Shown in pieces: positions 58,201 to 64,000 of a stretch of DNA of 64,000 bases. How positions within the stretch are numbered: the first letter of the stretch is position 1; every line of letters begins with the position of its first letter. The notes below the pieces were generated by a model. That model was not told the origin of the DNA, ran no database searches, and saw nothing but the letters and a program-made list of their open reading frames with translations. The stretch comes from Ruminococcus flavefaciens. GTDB lineage: Bacteria > Bacillota > Clostridia > Oscillospirales > Ruminococcaceae. The stretch spans positions 651,796 through 715,795 of the forward strand of contig JAMPIL010000001.1 in NCBI GenBank assembly GCA_023662725.1. The letters run 5' to 3'. Position numbers and translations under genes: made by a program.

Positions 58201-58421
58201 AACGGAGCATAGCCTGCCACAGGAGTAAGCTCAAATCCGGACTTGCCTATAAGATGTGTAAACTCCGGAAATGCGTATGAAAAAACCGGAGCATTTTTCA
58301 GTTTCTCTGTTTCAGCAAAACTGGTTTTGAATCCTGCATTAATAGAAGCCAGAAAACAAAAAACTGCTGAAATTGCCGCCGCTGACATAACAGAAATAGT
58401 TTTGCTTATATACTTATTCAT
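55212..58421 (-). CDS. Secreted papain-family (C1) cysteine protease with dockerin
   Basis: This 1069-residue multidomain secreted protease has a signal peptide (1-36, ending SFA). A short pro-like segment leads to the C1 catalytic domain (about 88-325) with Cys111 in YGTCWTHSSAASAESG, His272 in NHAVTIAGW and Asn302 in KNSWGSNYGEDGYFWIS (in part). A beta-sandwich of the type often following bacterial C1 domains spans about 340-480. Long beta-rich repeats follow (about 560-900). The C-terminal type-I dockerin (about 1000-1066) has GDVNGDEVVDGIDATLILRHY and DYNGDGVVDGVDATLVLRFY (key part). That dockerin sequence differs from the GH26/GH9 dockerins. Cellulosomal cysteine proteases are known in R. 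flavefaciens. SD TAGGAGGG. Confidence 0.9.
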   Translation of the reverse strand: MNKYISKTISVMSAAAISAVFCFLASINAGFKTSFAETEKLKNAPVFSYAFPEFTHLIGKSGFELTPVAGYAPLKEEPELCFSAESLPESYDLRRTSGISSVKDQSIYGTCWTHSSAASAESGLLKTDPSVDLSELHTAFYSYYGSDQIETGLDKVRDILNYGGSTSVVANLWSQWIGPVKEEKLPYDNVQFFDDPIKTEEMRYESDYHLENAYLFDFDDERNNFDEVNGLIKQFVYEGHGVDVSFYSNTTLNYDYNKSSSYTVRKPRFANHAVTIAGWNDNFPASDFKNIPEGNGAWLVKNSWGSNYGEDGYFWISYYDRSLCQFAVYDFGDKNNYNYIHQHDSFVPTNSMSAYDESDIIAPSYMANIFSSENGEQIEAVSTYFNNPDTEYEVVIYTDLTDLSDPTSGVPSSVTSGNCKLTGYQTIELSEDIPVDAGESFGVVVKMYCGDTPYVIPLETSLYAENYETGEIIDLGGYTTKSGIEEHTGINQSFFSSDGINWSDTVNAPYTYSEEEKNILLESLDEQLFDGIESDETDLLEDAEKRYQYYSNIFESCDVSVIMGNISLKAFGSEKNTVDFSHISGEVPLDERVELSVKDGSDIFVSINGGEYASYTEPIGVTEKMTISATSDKKTFTERTYEPASAQFFSLCYDANIRHSSLVLKEAEKKSRNEYEIRLESTESALKLYPLTDADITMNGEPIESYSATDAISIGYGETVMKFELEKPNALNNSVYLTIVRSPIEINIQSEKVIFSGADKLYAPDGTEISNGSYVGNYAGETLTAVVGGEEIECHVPERISIPELEIDYYYETLGFIPNETAELLEYATTEEPSQNDYISAEKRFRDGTWINSGMIMNKVFVVIPGETITLKSKAGNGKFASEPVTYHIREAPEAPAEFTDYTIEDGNLVLNGYEYEIALPGELIAIADKAESMGYSDTEQFAGIMFSRIGCADIETLERYLNSLWDSSNKVGYGSEFAVRYSATADTFASKALFTKAYEIGDVNGDEVVDGIDATLILRHYTLLISGLDGCIPESFINYADYNGDGVVDGVDATLVLRFYTEKISVKQ

Positions 58422-58479
58422 AAAATCCCTCCTACAATATTTCTTGGTTAACTGCCTTTCAAATAATTATGCCAAACTT

Positions 58480-58508
58480 ATTTTATCATATTTTTATTAC
58501 TTTGTAAA
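58480..58508 (-). promoter_or_regulatory. Promoter of the dockerin protease
   Basis: On the minus strand TTTACA (58503-58508) and TAAAAT (58480-58485) have a 17-bp spacer. Confidence 0.65.
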
Positions 58509-58518
58509 TAATAATATA

Positions 58519-58564
58519 AAAACCTGTCCATACAGAAATTATTCTCTGTTCGGACAGGCTTTTA
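58519..58564 (-). terminator. Terminator of the PHP-YdcF-66aa operon
   Basis: AAACCTGTCC-ACAGA and TCTGT-GGACAGGCTTT form a long stem with one bulge. On the minus strand it ends in a T-run. Confidence 0.8.
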
Positions 58565-58587
58565 AGAAGTTGCTTTAAAATTTATTA

Positions 58588-58788
58588 TCATATAAATCTG
58601 ACTGTTTTATTTTTAATGTTTTCAGTGTGCTGACAAACACACTGGCTTCGGTCAATCCCTCTTTCAAGCAAATATGCTTCCGCTTGTTTTTCAGTAGAAA
58701 ATTGCTTTGCAAAACAAATATCATCAACAAAAATATTTCCGGAACTTAAATATTTATTCATTTCAACATGTATAATAATCCACTTCAT
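58588..58788 (-). CDS. Small protein of 66 residues, unknown function
   Basis: This short soluble protein begins MKWIIIHVEMNKYLSSG and contains a segment resembling a two-strand/one-helix fold (FSTEKQAEAYLLERG), with two Cys near the end (QCVCQH). I do not recognise a family. An AGGAGA SD is well placed for the ATG at 58788; longer in-frame openings overlap the YdcF-like gene. It is the last gene of the PHP-YdcF operon, 10 bp after the preceding stop, and ends before a terminator. Confidence 0.6.
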   Translation of the reverse strand: MKWIIIHVEMNKYLSSGNIFVDDICFAKQFSTEKQAEAYLLERGIDRSQCVCQHTENIKNKTVRFI

Positions 58789-58798
58789 AATATTTCTC

Positions 58799-59581
58799 CT
58801 AATCCGAAATTCCATAATAAGCGATACCAAACCATTCTCTGACCCAGTATGTCGGAATAAGCCACCATGATGTCGGGGCAGAAATATTCTTAGCGTCAAT
58901 ACCTATTTTTTTCGCAAGCATTTCCGCTCTGAGCTGATGATAACCGTCTGTAACAATGGTTATATCAGTGCAGAGTCCTTCACGTTCTATCAATTCTTTG
59001 GAAAATTTCAGATTTTCTTTTGTATCGGAAGATTTATCCTCCATATAGATCCTATCGGCAGAAATTCCCTTTGAAACAAGATAATTCTTCATACAAAGAG
59101 CCTCGCTTATAATTTCGTCGCTGCCTTTACCACCCGAAACGATCACAAACGTTTCATCATGTTCCGAAAGGAAGCTATATGCGGCATCAAGTCTTTTTTT
59201 AAGCATAAGACTCGGTCTGCCGTCCCTCACCTGACATCCAAGGACGATCAGTGTTGTATTTCCGTTTTCGGGATGATCGTTCATTGCCTTCAGCATAAAA
59301 ACGCTCACTGTTACCGCAAAAATCAAAAATATTCCGACAATAGAAGAAAATACGGAAATCAGTATTTTTCCAGCCGGCTTGCTCCACATCTGCTTCACCA
59401 ATTCGCTGAATGGTCTGAAAAATACAAAAACAGCGGTTAAAGCTGCGGAAACAAAAGCGCCCGCACAGTTTCCGATATTGATTATTCCGTGCGAAAACGG
59501 AATCAGGAACAAAATCGCAGCAATAAATGAAATGAGAGCCGGAATGACCTTTATTCCGGTAAATTCAAAAAAATTATTCAT
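58799..59581 (-). CDS. YdcF/SanA-type membrane protein (DUF218)
   Basis: This 260-residue protein has three to four N-terminal membrane segments (about 8-28, 34-54 and 75-97) and a C-terminal DUF218 domain (about 108-235). The domain shows IVLGCQVRDGRPSLMLKKRLD, VSGGKGSDEIISEA and IVTDGYHQLRAEMLAKKIG, typical of YdcF proteins (partial blocks). Members of the fold are linked to cell-envelope metabolism, but the reaction is not established. It begins six bp after the PHP gene and is followed by the 66-residue gene. Confidence 0.85.
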   Translation of the reverse strand: MNNFFEFTGIKVIPALISFIAAILFLIPFSHGIINIGNCAGAFVSAALTAVFVFFRPFSELVKQMWSKPAGKILISVFSSIVGIFLIFAVTVSVFMLKAMNDHPENGNTTLIVLGCQVRDGRPSLMLKKRLDAAYSFLSEHDETFVIVSGGKGSDEIISEALCMKNYLVSKGISADRIYMEDKSSDTKENLKFSKELIEREGLCTDITIVTDGYHQLRAEMLAKKIGIDAKNISAPTSWWLIPTYWVREWFGIAYYGISD

Positions 59582-59587
59582 TCTCTC

Positions 59588-60421
59588 CTACTTTTTTGAT
59601 GTAAATTTTAAAATTCTTTCAAGATTTTCTTTTGTTGTTGAGTCGCTTCCGAGATGAGTGGGTACGCAGTTATACAGTCCGTGGAAATCAGAACCTCCCG
59701 TTTCTATAAGCTCATATCTTGAAGCAATAGCAGAAAGCTCTCTGCGGCAGTTTTCGTCTGCGGAATAATGACCGGTCTCCACCCCGTCGATCTTTCCGTT
59801 TTTTGCAAGTTCTTCAAGAAGTTCAATACTGTCATACTGAGCCGGATGAGCCATAACGGCTACTCCCCTTGCAAGATGTATGAGATCAATAACGAAATTC
59901 ACATCCGGATATTCACGTTCAACATAACAAGAACCGGTCTGGGGATTAAAAAGCTCTCTGTCCAGATCGCCGTACATTTCAAGAGCATATCCGTAATCTA
60001 TCAAAGCACGCATTATGTGCTGTTTGAAAATACTTTTCGAGGCTGTTGTATGTTTCAGAATACTTTCTATAGTTATAGGATATTTCTCCATAACCTTATT
60101 TATCATTTCCTTTGAACAGGCTTTTCTTATCTCGCAGGATTTAAGACACAACCCCTCAAGTCTATCCGGTTTTTTCGGTTCATAACATAAAATATGAACC
60201 TTTCTGTTCCTCTTTTTATCCCACGCAGAAAGCTCAGTTCCGTGAAGGATTTTCACTCCTTCTCTCTCACCGAGAACATCTGAACGTGAAAACGAAGCCA
60301 TTGTATCATGATCAGTTATCGAAAGCCACTCGATTCCGGTACGTTTAGCCTGAGCAATTATATCTTCTATTCCGAGCGAACCATCGGAAAGTTTGGTATG
60401 ACAATGCAGATCGCAAATCAT
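59588..60421 (-). CDS. PHP-domain phosphoesterase
   Basis: This 277-residue metal-dependent phosphoesterase is of the PHP (TrpH/YciV-like) group. Metal ligands are visible in DLHCHTKLSDGS (His-x-His, residues 5-7), TDHDTMASF, HGTELSAW (Glu), the His in VMAHPAQYD, and TGGSDFHGLY at the end. Related proteins hydrolyse 3',5'-bisphosphonucleotides or short RNA 5' ends. It is the first gene of a three-gene operon behind the promoter at 60518-60546, with a leader of about 90 nt. Confidence 0.88.
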   Translation of the reverse strand: MICDLHCHTKLSDGSLGIEDIIAQAKRTGIEWLSITDHDTMASFSRSDVLGEREGVKILHGTELSAWDKKRNRKVHILCYEPKKPDRLEGLCLKSCEIRKACSKEMINKVMEKYPITIESILKHTTASKSIFKQHIMRALIDYGYALEMYGDLDRELFNPQTGSCYVEREYPDVNFVIDLIHLARGVAVMAHPAQYDSIELLEELAKNGKIDGVETGHYSADENCRRELSAIASRYELIETGGSDFHGLYNCVPTHLGSDSTTKENLERILKFTSKK

Positions 60422-60517
60422 ATAAATTCCCTCTTTCTCTGCAAATTATTGAAAATAATTACAGTGAAGTTATCGGAAGTTGTTTTCCTTTTACAGATAT
60501 ATACAAAATCCACAATA

Positions 60518-60546
60518 ATTATACCATATAGTTTCAAAGAATGCAA
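60518..60546 (-). promoter_or_regulatory. Promoter of the PHP-YdcF-66aa operon
   Basis: On the minus strand TTGCAT (60541-60546) and TATAAT (60518-60523) have a 17-bp spacer. Confidence 0.75.
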
Positions 60547-60591
60547 GTATTTCACGAACATTTCATATACTTACCACAAAAATTCAGCAAT

Positions 60592-61425
60592 TTATTTTTC
60601 TGCACAAAAAGCTGAATAAAGTTCACTTTTTTTGAATCCGCTTTCTTTGGCAACAGCTTTACAAGCGTCAACCGGACGTTCACCCATATCAACAAGCTTC
60701 TGAATCTGCATTATCGCCTGTTCAACAGTGAGTTTTTCGCCTTTTTCCTCGCCTGCGCCTGCAATAACAAGTACAAATTCGCCTTTCGGTTCATGAATGC
60801 TGTAGTATTCCGCCGCTTCCTCAAGGCTCATGCGAAGCACCTCTTCATGAATTTTCGTAAGTTCACGGCAGATAGAAATTTTTCTATCTCCGCCGAAAAA
60901 CGCCGTCAAATCGTCAAGCGTATTTCTCAACTTATGAGGAGCTTCGTAAAATACCATAACCGCTGTTTCACTTCTCAGCTTTTCAAGACGTTCAGTCCGT
61001 TCTTTTTTGGCAACGGGAAGGAATCCCTCGAATGTGAACCTTTTTGTGTTCAATCCTGAAACAGCCACTGCCGATACGACCGCACTCGGTCCGGGAACAA
61101 CTTTTACCTCGATGCCGTTTTCTGCGCACATCTTTACAAGAACTTCTCCCGGATCAGAAATACATGGCATCCCGGCATCCGTAACGATACCGCAGTTTTC
61201 CCCGACAAGCAAACGTTCAATAATACGCTGACCGTCCGCCTTAGAGCTATGTTCATGAAAGCTCACAAGCTGTTTTTTTATCTCATACCTGTTAAGAAGT
61301 TTAAGAGTAACTCTCGTATCTTCGGCGCATATGAAATCCACGCTTTTCAGCATTTTAAGCTGTCTAAGCGTTATATCCTCAAGATTGCCGATCGGAGTTC
61401 CGATAACATAAAAAATTCCGCTCAT
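60592..61425 (-). CDS. rsmI: 16S rRNA (cytidine-1402-2'-O)-methyltransferase RsmI
   Basis: This 277-residue RsmI methylates the ribose of C1402 in 16S rRNA. The tetrapyrrole-methylase fold shows GTPIGNLEDITLRQL near the start, CAEDTRVTLKLL, GIVTDAGMPCISDPG and VPGPSAVVSAVAVSGL. The C-terminal helix region ends SELYSAF. It overlaps the trmN6 stop by four bases and follows it in the operon from the HAD gene, the Firmicute arrangement for yabB-rsmI. Confidence 0.95.
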   Translation of the reverse strand: MSGIFYVIGTPIGNLEDITLRQLKMLKSVDFICAEDTRVTLKLLNRYEIKKQLVSFHEHSSKADGQRIIERLLVGENCGIVTDAGMPCISDPGEVLVKMCAENGIEVKVVPGPSAVVSAVAVSGLNTKRFTFEGFLPVAKKERTERLEKLRSETAVMVFYEAPHKLRNTLDDLTAFFGGDRKISICRELTKIHEEVLRMSLEEAAEYYSIHEPKGEFVLVIAGAGEEKGEKLTVEQAIMQIQKLVDMGERPVDACKAVAKESGFKKSELYSAFCAEK

Positions 61426-62144
61426 ACCTGCTCCTTTCCGATAGAATAAATTTTCTGAAGCTCTTCTGAAAAACCGTTTTCGCTGCGGATATAAAGCTGC
61501 TGTTCAACTTTCATAAACGGCTTTGAACCCTTTTTCCCCTCAATGAGAAAGAGCCATGGCGCTTCATCGGGATTCTTTGAAACAAACCTCAGACGCTTCG
61601 GTTCGATATTATGATTTTTCATGGCAAAAATAACGTCGCTAAGCCTTTCGGGACGATTACAAACGCAAAGCCGCCCACCGAATTTAAGAAGCTTCTCCGC
61701 TGCACCGCAGACATCGTCGATATTGCACATTATCTCGTGACGGGCGATCTTCTGTGCAGTTATCACACTCTCAAAACCTGCGTTTGCAGCTTTATAGGGC
61801 GGATTGCAGGTCACAAGATCAAGTCTGCCGAGCGGAGCGTCATCCCACAGGTCTTTAAGATCGGCGCATATCGGAATTATACCGGATGTATCGCTTTTCT
61901 CCATACCAAGCCGAAGTTGATTTATTGCCTCCTCCTGAATATCAACAGCATAGGTCACTTGAGGAGGAAGCTTTTTCTGCATTATAAGCGGAATTATACC
62001 GCATCCCGTTCCAAGATCGCAGACTTTATCTTTACTGCGGTATCCCGAAAAATCGGCAAGAAGGAAAGCGTCTGTTCCGAATCGGTGATCTGAACTTGCA
62101 CAGACATAAATTTTATCGGTAAGCTTTTCAAATTTATATTCCAT
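61422..62144 (-). CDS. tRNA1(Val) adenine-37-N6-methyltransferase family (TrmN6/YabB)
   Basis: This 240-residue class I SAM methyltransferase has the Rossmann motif CDLGTGCGIIPLIM (about 43-56) and the amino-methylating NPPY motif in LVTCNPPYKAAN (about 113-124). This combination and the N-terminal YVCASSDHRFGTDAFLLADF identify the TrmN6/YfiC/YabB group (partial block). It abuts the mnmA stop and overlaps rsmI. The exact base modified in this lineage is inferred from the family. Confidence 0.9.
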   Translation of the reverse strand: MEYKFEKLTDKIYVCASSDHRFGTDAFLLADFSGYRSKDKVCDLGTGCGIIPLIMQKKLPPQVTYAVDIQEEAINQLRLGMEKSDTSGIIPICADLKDLWDDAPLGRLDLVTCNPPYKAANAGFESVITAQKIARHEIMCNIDDVCGAAEKLLKFGGRLCVCNRPERLSDVIFAMKNHNIEPKRLRFVSKNPDEAPWLFLIEGKKGSKPFMKVEQQLYIRSENGFSEELQKIYSIGKEQV

Positions 62145-63220
62145 TACTTTATCGTTCCTCCGCCGACAACGCAGTCTCCATCATATAAAACTACTGCCTG
62201 ACCGCTTGTAACGGCTCGCTGAGGTTCATCAAACTCTACCATATACTCTCCGTTTCCGAGATACGAAACAACGGCAGACTGTTCGTGCTGACTATAGCGT
62301 GTTTTTGCGGTAACTCTCATCGGCTCTTTCAGATCTGATATCGAAATGAGATTGAAGTCATCGGCAATAAGAGTTTTCGTGTACAGATCCTTTTCATCTC
62401 CGAGTACGACCGTATTGGATTCAATGTCTTTTTTTACGACATAAGCAGGTTTTCCCAACGAAATCCCCAGTCCTTTACGCTGACCGACAGTATAGTTGAT
62501 TATACCCTTATGTTTACCGAGAATTTTTCCTGATGTATCGGTAAAATTTCCGGAAGCAATCTCTGCTCCGGTAAAACGCTTGATAAATCCGGCATAATCG
62601 CCGTCAGGAACAAAGCAAATATCCTGACTGTCCGGTTTTGACGAATTTACAAGACCAGCTTTCTCCGCAAGATTTCGCACCTGAGTTTTCTCCAGACCGC
62701 CAAGTGGAAAAAGAGTATGCTCAAGCTGTTTCTGAGTCAGTGAATAAAGCACATAAGTCTGATCCTTGCTCCTGTCTTTAGGGCGTTTCAGAAGCCAGCG
62801 TCCCGACTCCTCATCGTATTCATTAACCGCATAATGTCCGGTAGCGATATAGTCATATTCAAGTTCCAGCGCTCTGCGAAGCATTTTGTCAAATTTAACG
62901 TGTCTGTTGCATTCAATACACGGATTTGGAGTTTTTCCGCATAAATAGCTGTCCGCAAACTGTTTCATAACATATTCACGAAAATTATCCTTGAAATTAA
63001 AAACGATATGCTCGAATCCAAGGCGATACGCCACGCTCCGTGCGTCCATAACATCTGAAAGAGCGCAGCAGGTCTTACCTTCTTTCTGCGCCTCTGATAT
63101 ATCTTCATCCGAAAAGAGCTTTAAAGTTGCTCCCATAACTTCGTAACCCTGCTCCCTGAGAAGCATTGCGGCAACCGAGCTGTCCACTCCGCCGCTCATT
63201 CCAACCATAACTTTTTTCAT
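62144..63220 (-). CDS. mnmA: tRNA 2-thiouridylase MnmA
   Basis: This 358-residue enzyme transfers sulfur to U34 of tRNA-Lys, -Glu and -Gln. The PP-loop is GMSGGVDSSVAAMLL (about 8-22). One catalytic Cys lies in NPCIECNRHVKF (about 100) and the second in SQDICFVPDG (about 200). The C-terminal beta-barrel domains include GQRKGLGIS and AVTSGQAVVLYDGD. Length is typical. The stop and the start of the next gene share one base (62144), so translation is coupled. Confidence 0.96.
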   Translation of the reverse strand: MKKVMVGMSGGVDSSVAAMLLREQGYEVMGATLKLFSDEDISEAQKEGKTCCALSDVMDARSVAYRLGFEHIVFNFKDNFREYVMKQFADSYLCGKTPNPCIECNRHVKFDKMLRRALELEYDYIATGHYAVNEYDEESGRWLLKRPKDRSKDQTYVLYSLTQKQLEHTLFPLGGLEKTQVRNLAEKAGLVNSSKPDSQDICFVPDGDYAGFIKRFTGAEIASGNFTDTSGKILGKHKGIINYTVGQRKGLGISLGKPAYVVKKDIESNTVVLGDEKDLYTKTLIADDFNLISISDLKEPMRVTAKTRYSQHEQSAVVSYLGNGEYMVEFDEPQRAVTSGQAVVLYDGDCVVGGGTIK

Positions 63221-63234
63221 AATATAAGAATTCC

Positions 63235-63885
63235 TTATTTGAATAATATTTCAAGTTCTTTCAGCGATCCCACATAATAATCTGCTGTATCGGCAATGAG
63301 ACTCTGCTCATTCCAAGAGACTTCATCGTAAACGCCTGCTGTTATAAATCCCGATTGTGCCGCCGTTTCTATACAGTGGAGAGAATCCTCAACAACCAGA
63401 ACTTCCTTCGGTTCTAAACCAAGCATTTCTGCTCCGCCAAGGAAAATATCAGGAAATTTCTTCCCAAGAGGATATTCGACTTCTGTGAGCAAAAAACGCA
63501 TCTGTTCCCAGATTCCGCAGCGTTTCATAACAGCTTCCGCCAGTCCTTTATATGTAGCCGTAGCCACTCCGTACGGTACTTTCTTCTCATCAAGATAATC
63601 AAGAAATTCCGCAGCATACGGCTTCAATGGAATATTTTCTTCGTATTCCATACGAACCAGCTCTTCAATACGTTTTATAATATACTCATTTGTACATCCA
63701 AGTCTGAATTCATCTATAAAATATTGTGCTGATTCCTCAATGGTCATTTTCCTTACCCTGTCGGATATATCCGGCGGAATATTTTCCACTCCGTTTTCTC
63801 TAAGGAGCTTGCGGTCTATTTTAGTCCATATCTTCATCGAGTCTATAAGTGTTCCGTCAAGGTCAAAAATTACTCCTTTTATCAA
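63235..63885 (-). CDS. HAD-superfamily hydrolase, beta-phosphoglucomutase-like
   Basis: This 216-residue HAD-IA phosphatase has motif I GVIFDLDGTLIDSMKIW (residues 4-20), a four-helix cap (about 20-85), motif II ATYKGL region with ATATYKG, motif III Lys in PLGKKFPDIF and motif IV VVEDSLHCIETAAQSG. The fold fits beta-phosphoglucomutase or a related sugar-phosphate phosphatase; the substrate is unknown. The start is TTG at 63885, with GGAGGA nine bases upstream inside the end of the preceding gene. Confidence 0.85.
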   Translation of the reverse strand: MIKGVIFDLDGTLIDSMKIWTKIDRKLLRENGVENIPPDISDRVRKMTIEESAQYFIDEFRLGCTNEYIIKRIEELVRMEYEENIPLKPYAAEFLDYLDEKKVPYGVATATYKGLAEAVMKRCGIWEQMRFLLTEVEYPLGKKFPDIFLGGAEMLGLEPKEVLVVEDSLHCIETAAQSGFITAGVYDEVSWNEQSLIADTADYYVGSLKELEILFK

Positions 63886-63888
63886 AGC

Positions 63889-64000
63889 TTATTCCTCCAT
63901 GACGTAATCTTCATATGCGTAGCCGTTTTCGAAAAGCTGACTTTTCCGGCTGTAAACATTATTGTTCTCGATCTCCGGATCGGGATTAAAATGTCCCTCT
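63889..64000 (-). CDS. C-terminal end of an unidentified protein (partial)
   Basis: An open frame runs from the window edge to a TAA at 63889-63891 and encodes at least 36 residues, with NPDPEIENNNVYSRKSQ and a final YAYEDYVMEE. The 5' part lies outside. Its end provides the SD for the HAD gene, so they are co-transcribed. The fragment is too short to assign. Confidence 0.5.
   Translation of the reverse strand, partial: EGHFNPDPEIENNNVYSRKSQLFENGYAYEDYVMEE

Noticed and set aside
1-64000. tRNA, rRNA, CRISPR arrays, insertion sequences
   Set aside because: No cloverleaf, rRNA segment, regularly spaced repeat array or transposase was recognised on either strand.

Overview
The window comes from a low-to-moderate GC, anaerobic, cellulolytic Firmicute of the Ruminococcus (Oscillospiraceae) type, most like the cellulosome-forming R. 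flavefaciens group. Four secreted proteins carry C-terminal type-I dockerins: a GH26, a GH9, a papain-like protease and a small unknown. Housekeeping genes are Clostridia-like. SpoIIR and a split sigma-K gene point to a sporulating organism or a recent sporulating ancestor. Starts were chosen by Shine-Dalgarno (SD) spacing. Several are non-ATG: TTG for the DnaD-like protein, M24 peptidase, rRNA/tRNA methyltransferase, GH26 and HAD genes, GTG for rpsU, and ATT for infC.

Layout. 1-3293: AT-rich right end of an apparent sigK-intervening ('skin'-type) element. It holds a small dockerin gene and a large serine recombinase whose 3' end runs into the 3' half of sigK (IENEILM junction with an AATGA core). 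3312-5208: promoter, MarR regulator and MATE efflux pump. 5260-7959: DnaD-like protein, small membrane protein and DnaC/DnaI-like helicase loader. 8052-9997: glnA with an ANTAR regulator on the minus strand. 10018-13309: efp with a zinc-ribbon protein, then an M24 peptidase, aroQ and a YqeG phosphatase.

13519-36236 is almost entirely minus-strand housekeeping: rpsU; leuS, a membrane protein, rsfS, an LCP ligase and a nadD-yqeK fusion; an FMN reductase; yhbY, rdgB, ftsY, smc, a radical SAM protein, rnc and plsX; trmFO, topA, dprA; an RNA methyltransferase; and infC-rpmI-rplT with its own leader. Many of these genes overlap by 4-20 bp and look translationally coupled. spoIIR (36272-36886) follows.

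On the plus strand 37160-49389 carries a BspA-type LRR protein, a two-gene cellulosomal cluster (mannanase GH26, cellulase GH9), ftsH, a small-multidrug-export-type membrane protein, a lipoprotein penicillin-binding protein and thrH. A minus-strand pair of unknown secreted/anchored proteins (44696-46300) is embedded here. From 49457 to the end the minus strand returns: nadE with a nicotinamidase-like hydrolase, a sugar ABC importer without its ATPase, the dockerin cysteine protease, a PHP/YdcF/66-aa operon, and rsmI, trmN6, mnmA and a HAD phosphatase.

The most interesting observations are: (i) the sigK split by a recombinase with overlapping reading frames across the attachment core; (ii) two leader RNAs, upstream of ftsH and thrH, that share a nearly identical closing helix and 3' flank (18 of 21 bases) and may be members of an undescribed structured RNA; (iii) an FtsY whose acidic domain is at the C-terminus and ends in a second basic-amphipathic tail; (iv) a NadD-YqeK fusion, a pseudo-receiver ANTAR protein and an LCP protein with 12-residue tandem repeats. 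No rRNA, tRNA, CRISPR array or insertion sequence was seen.
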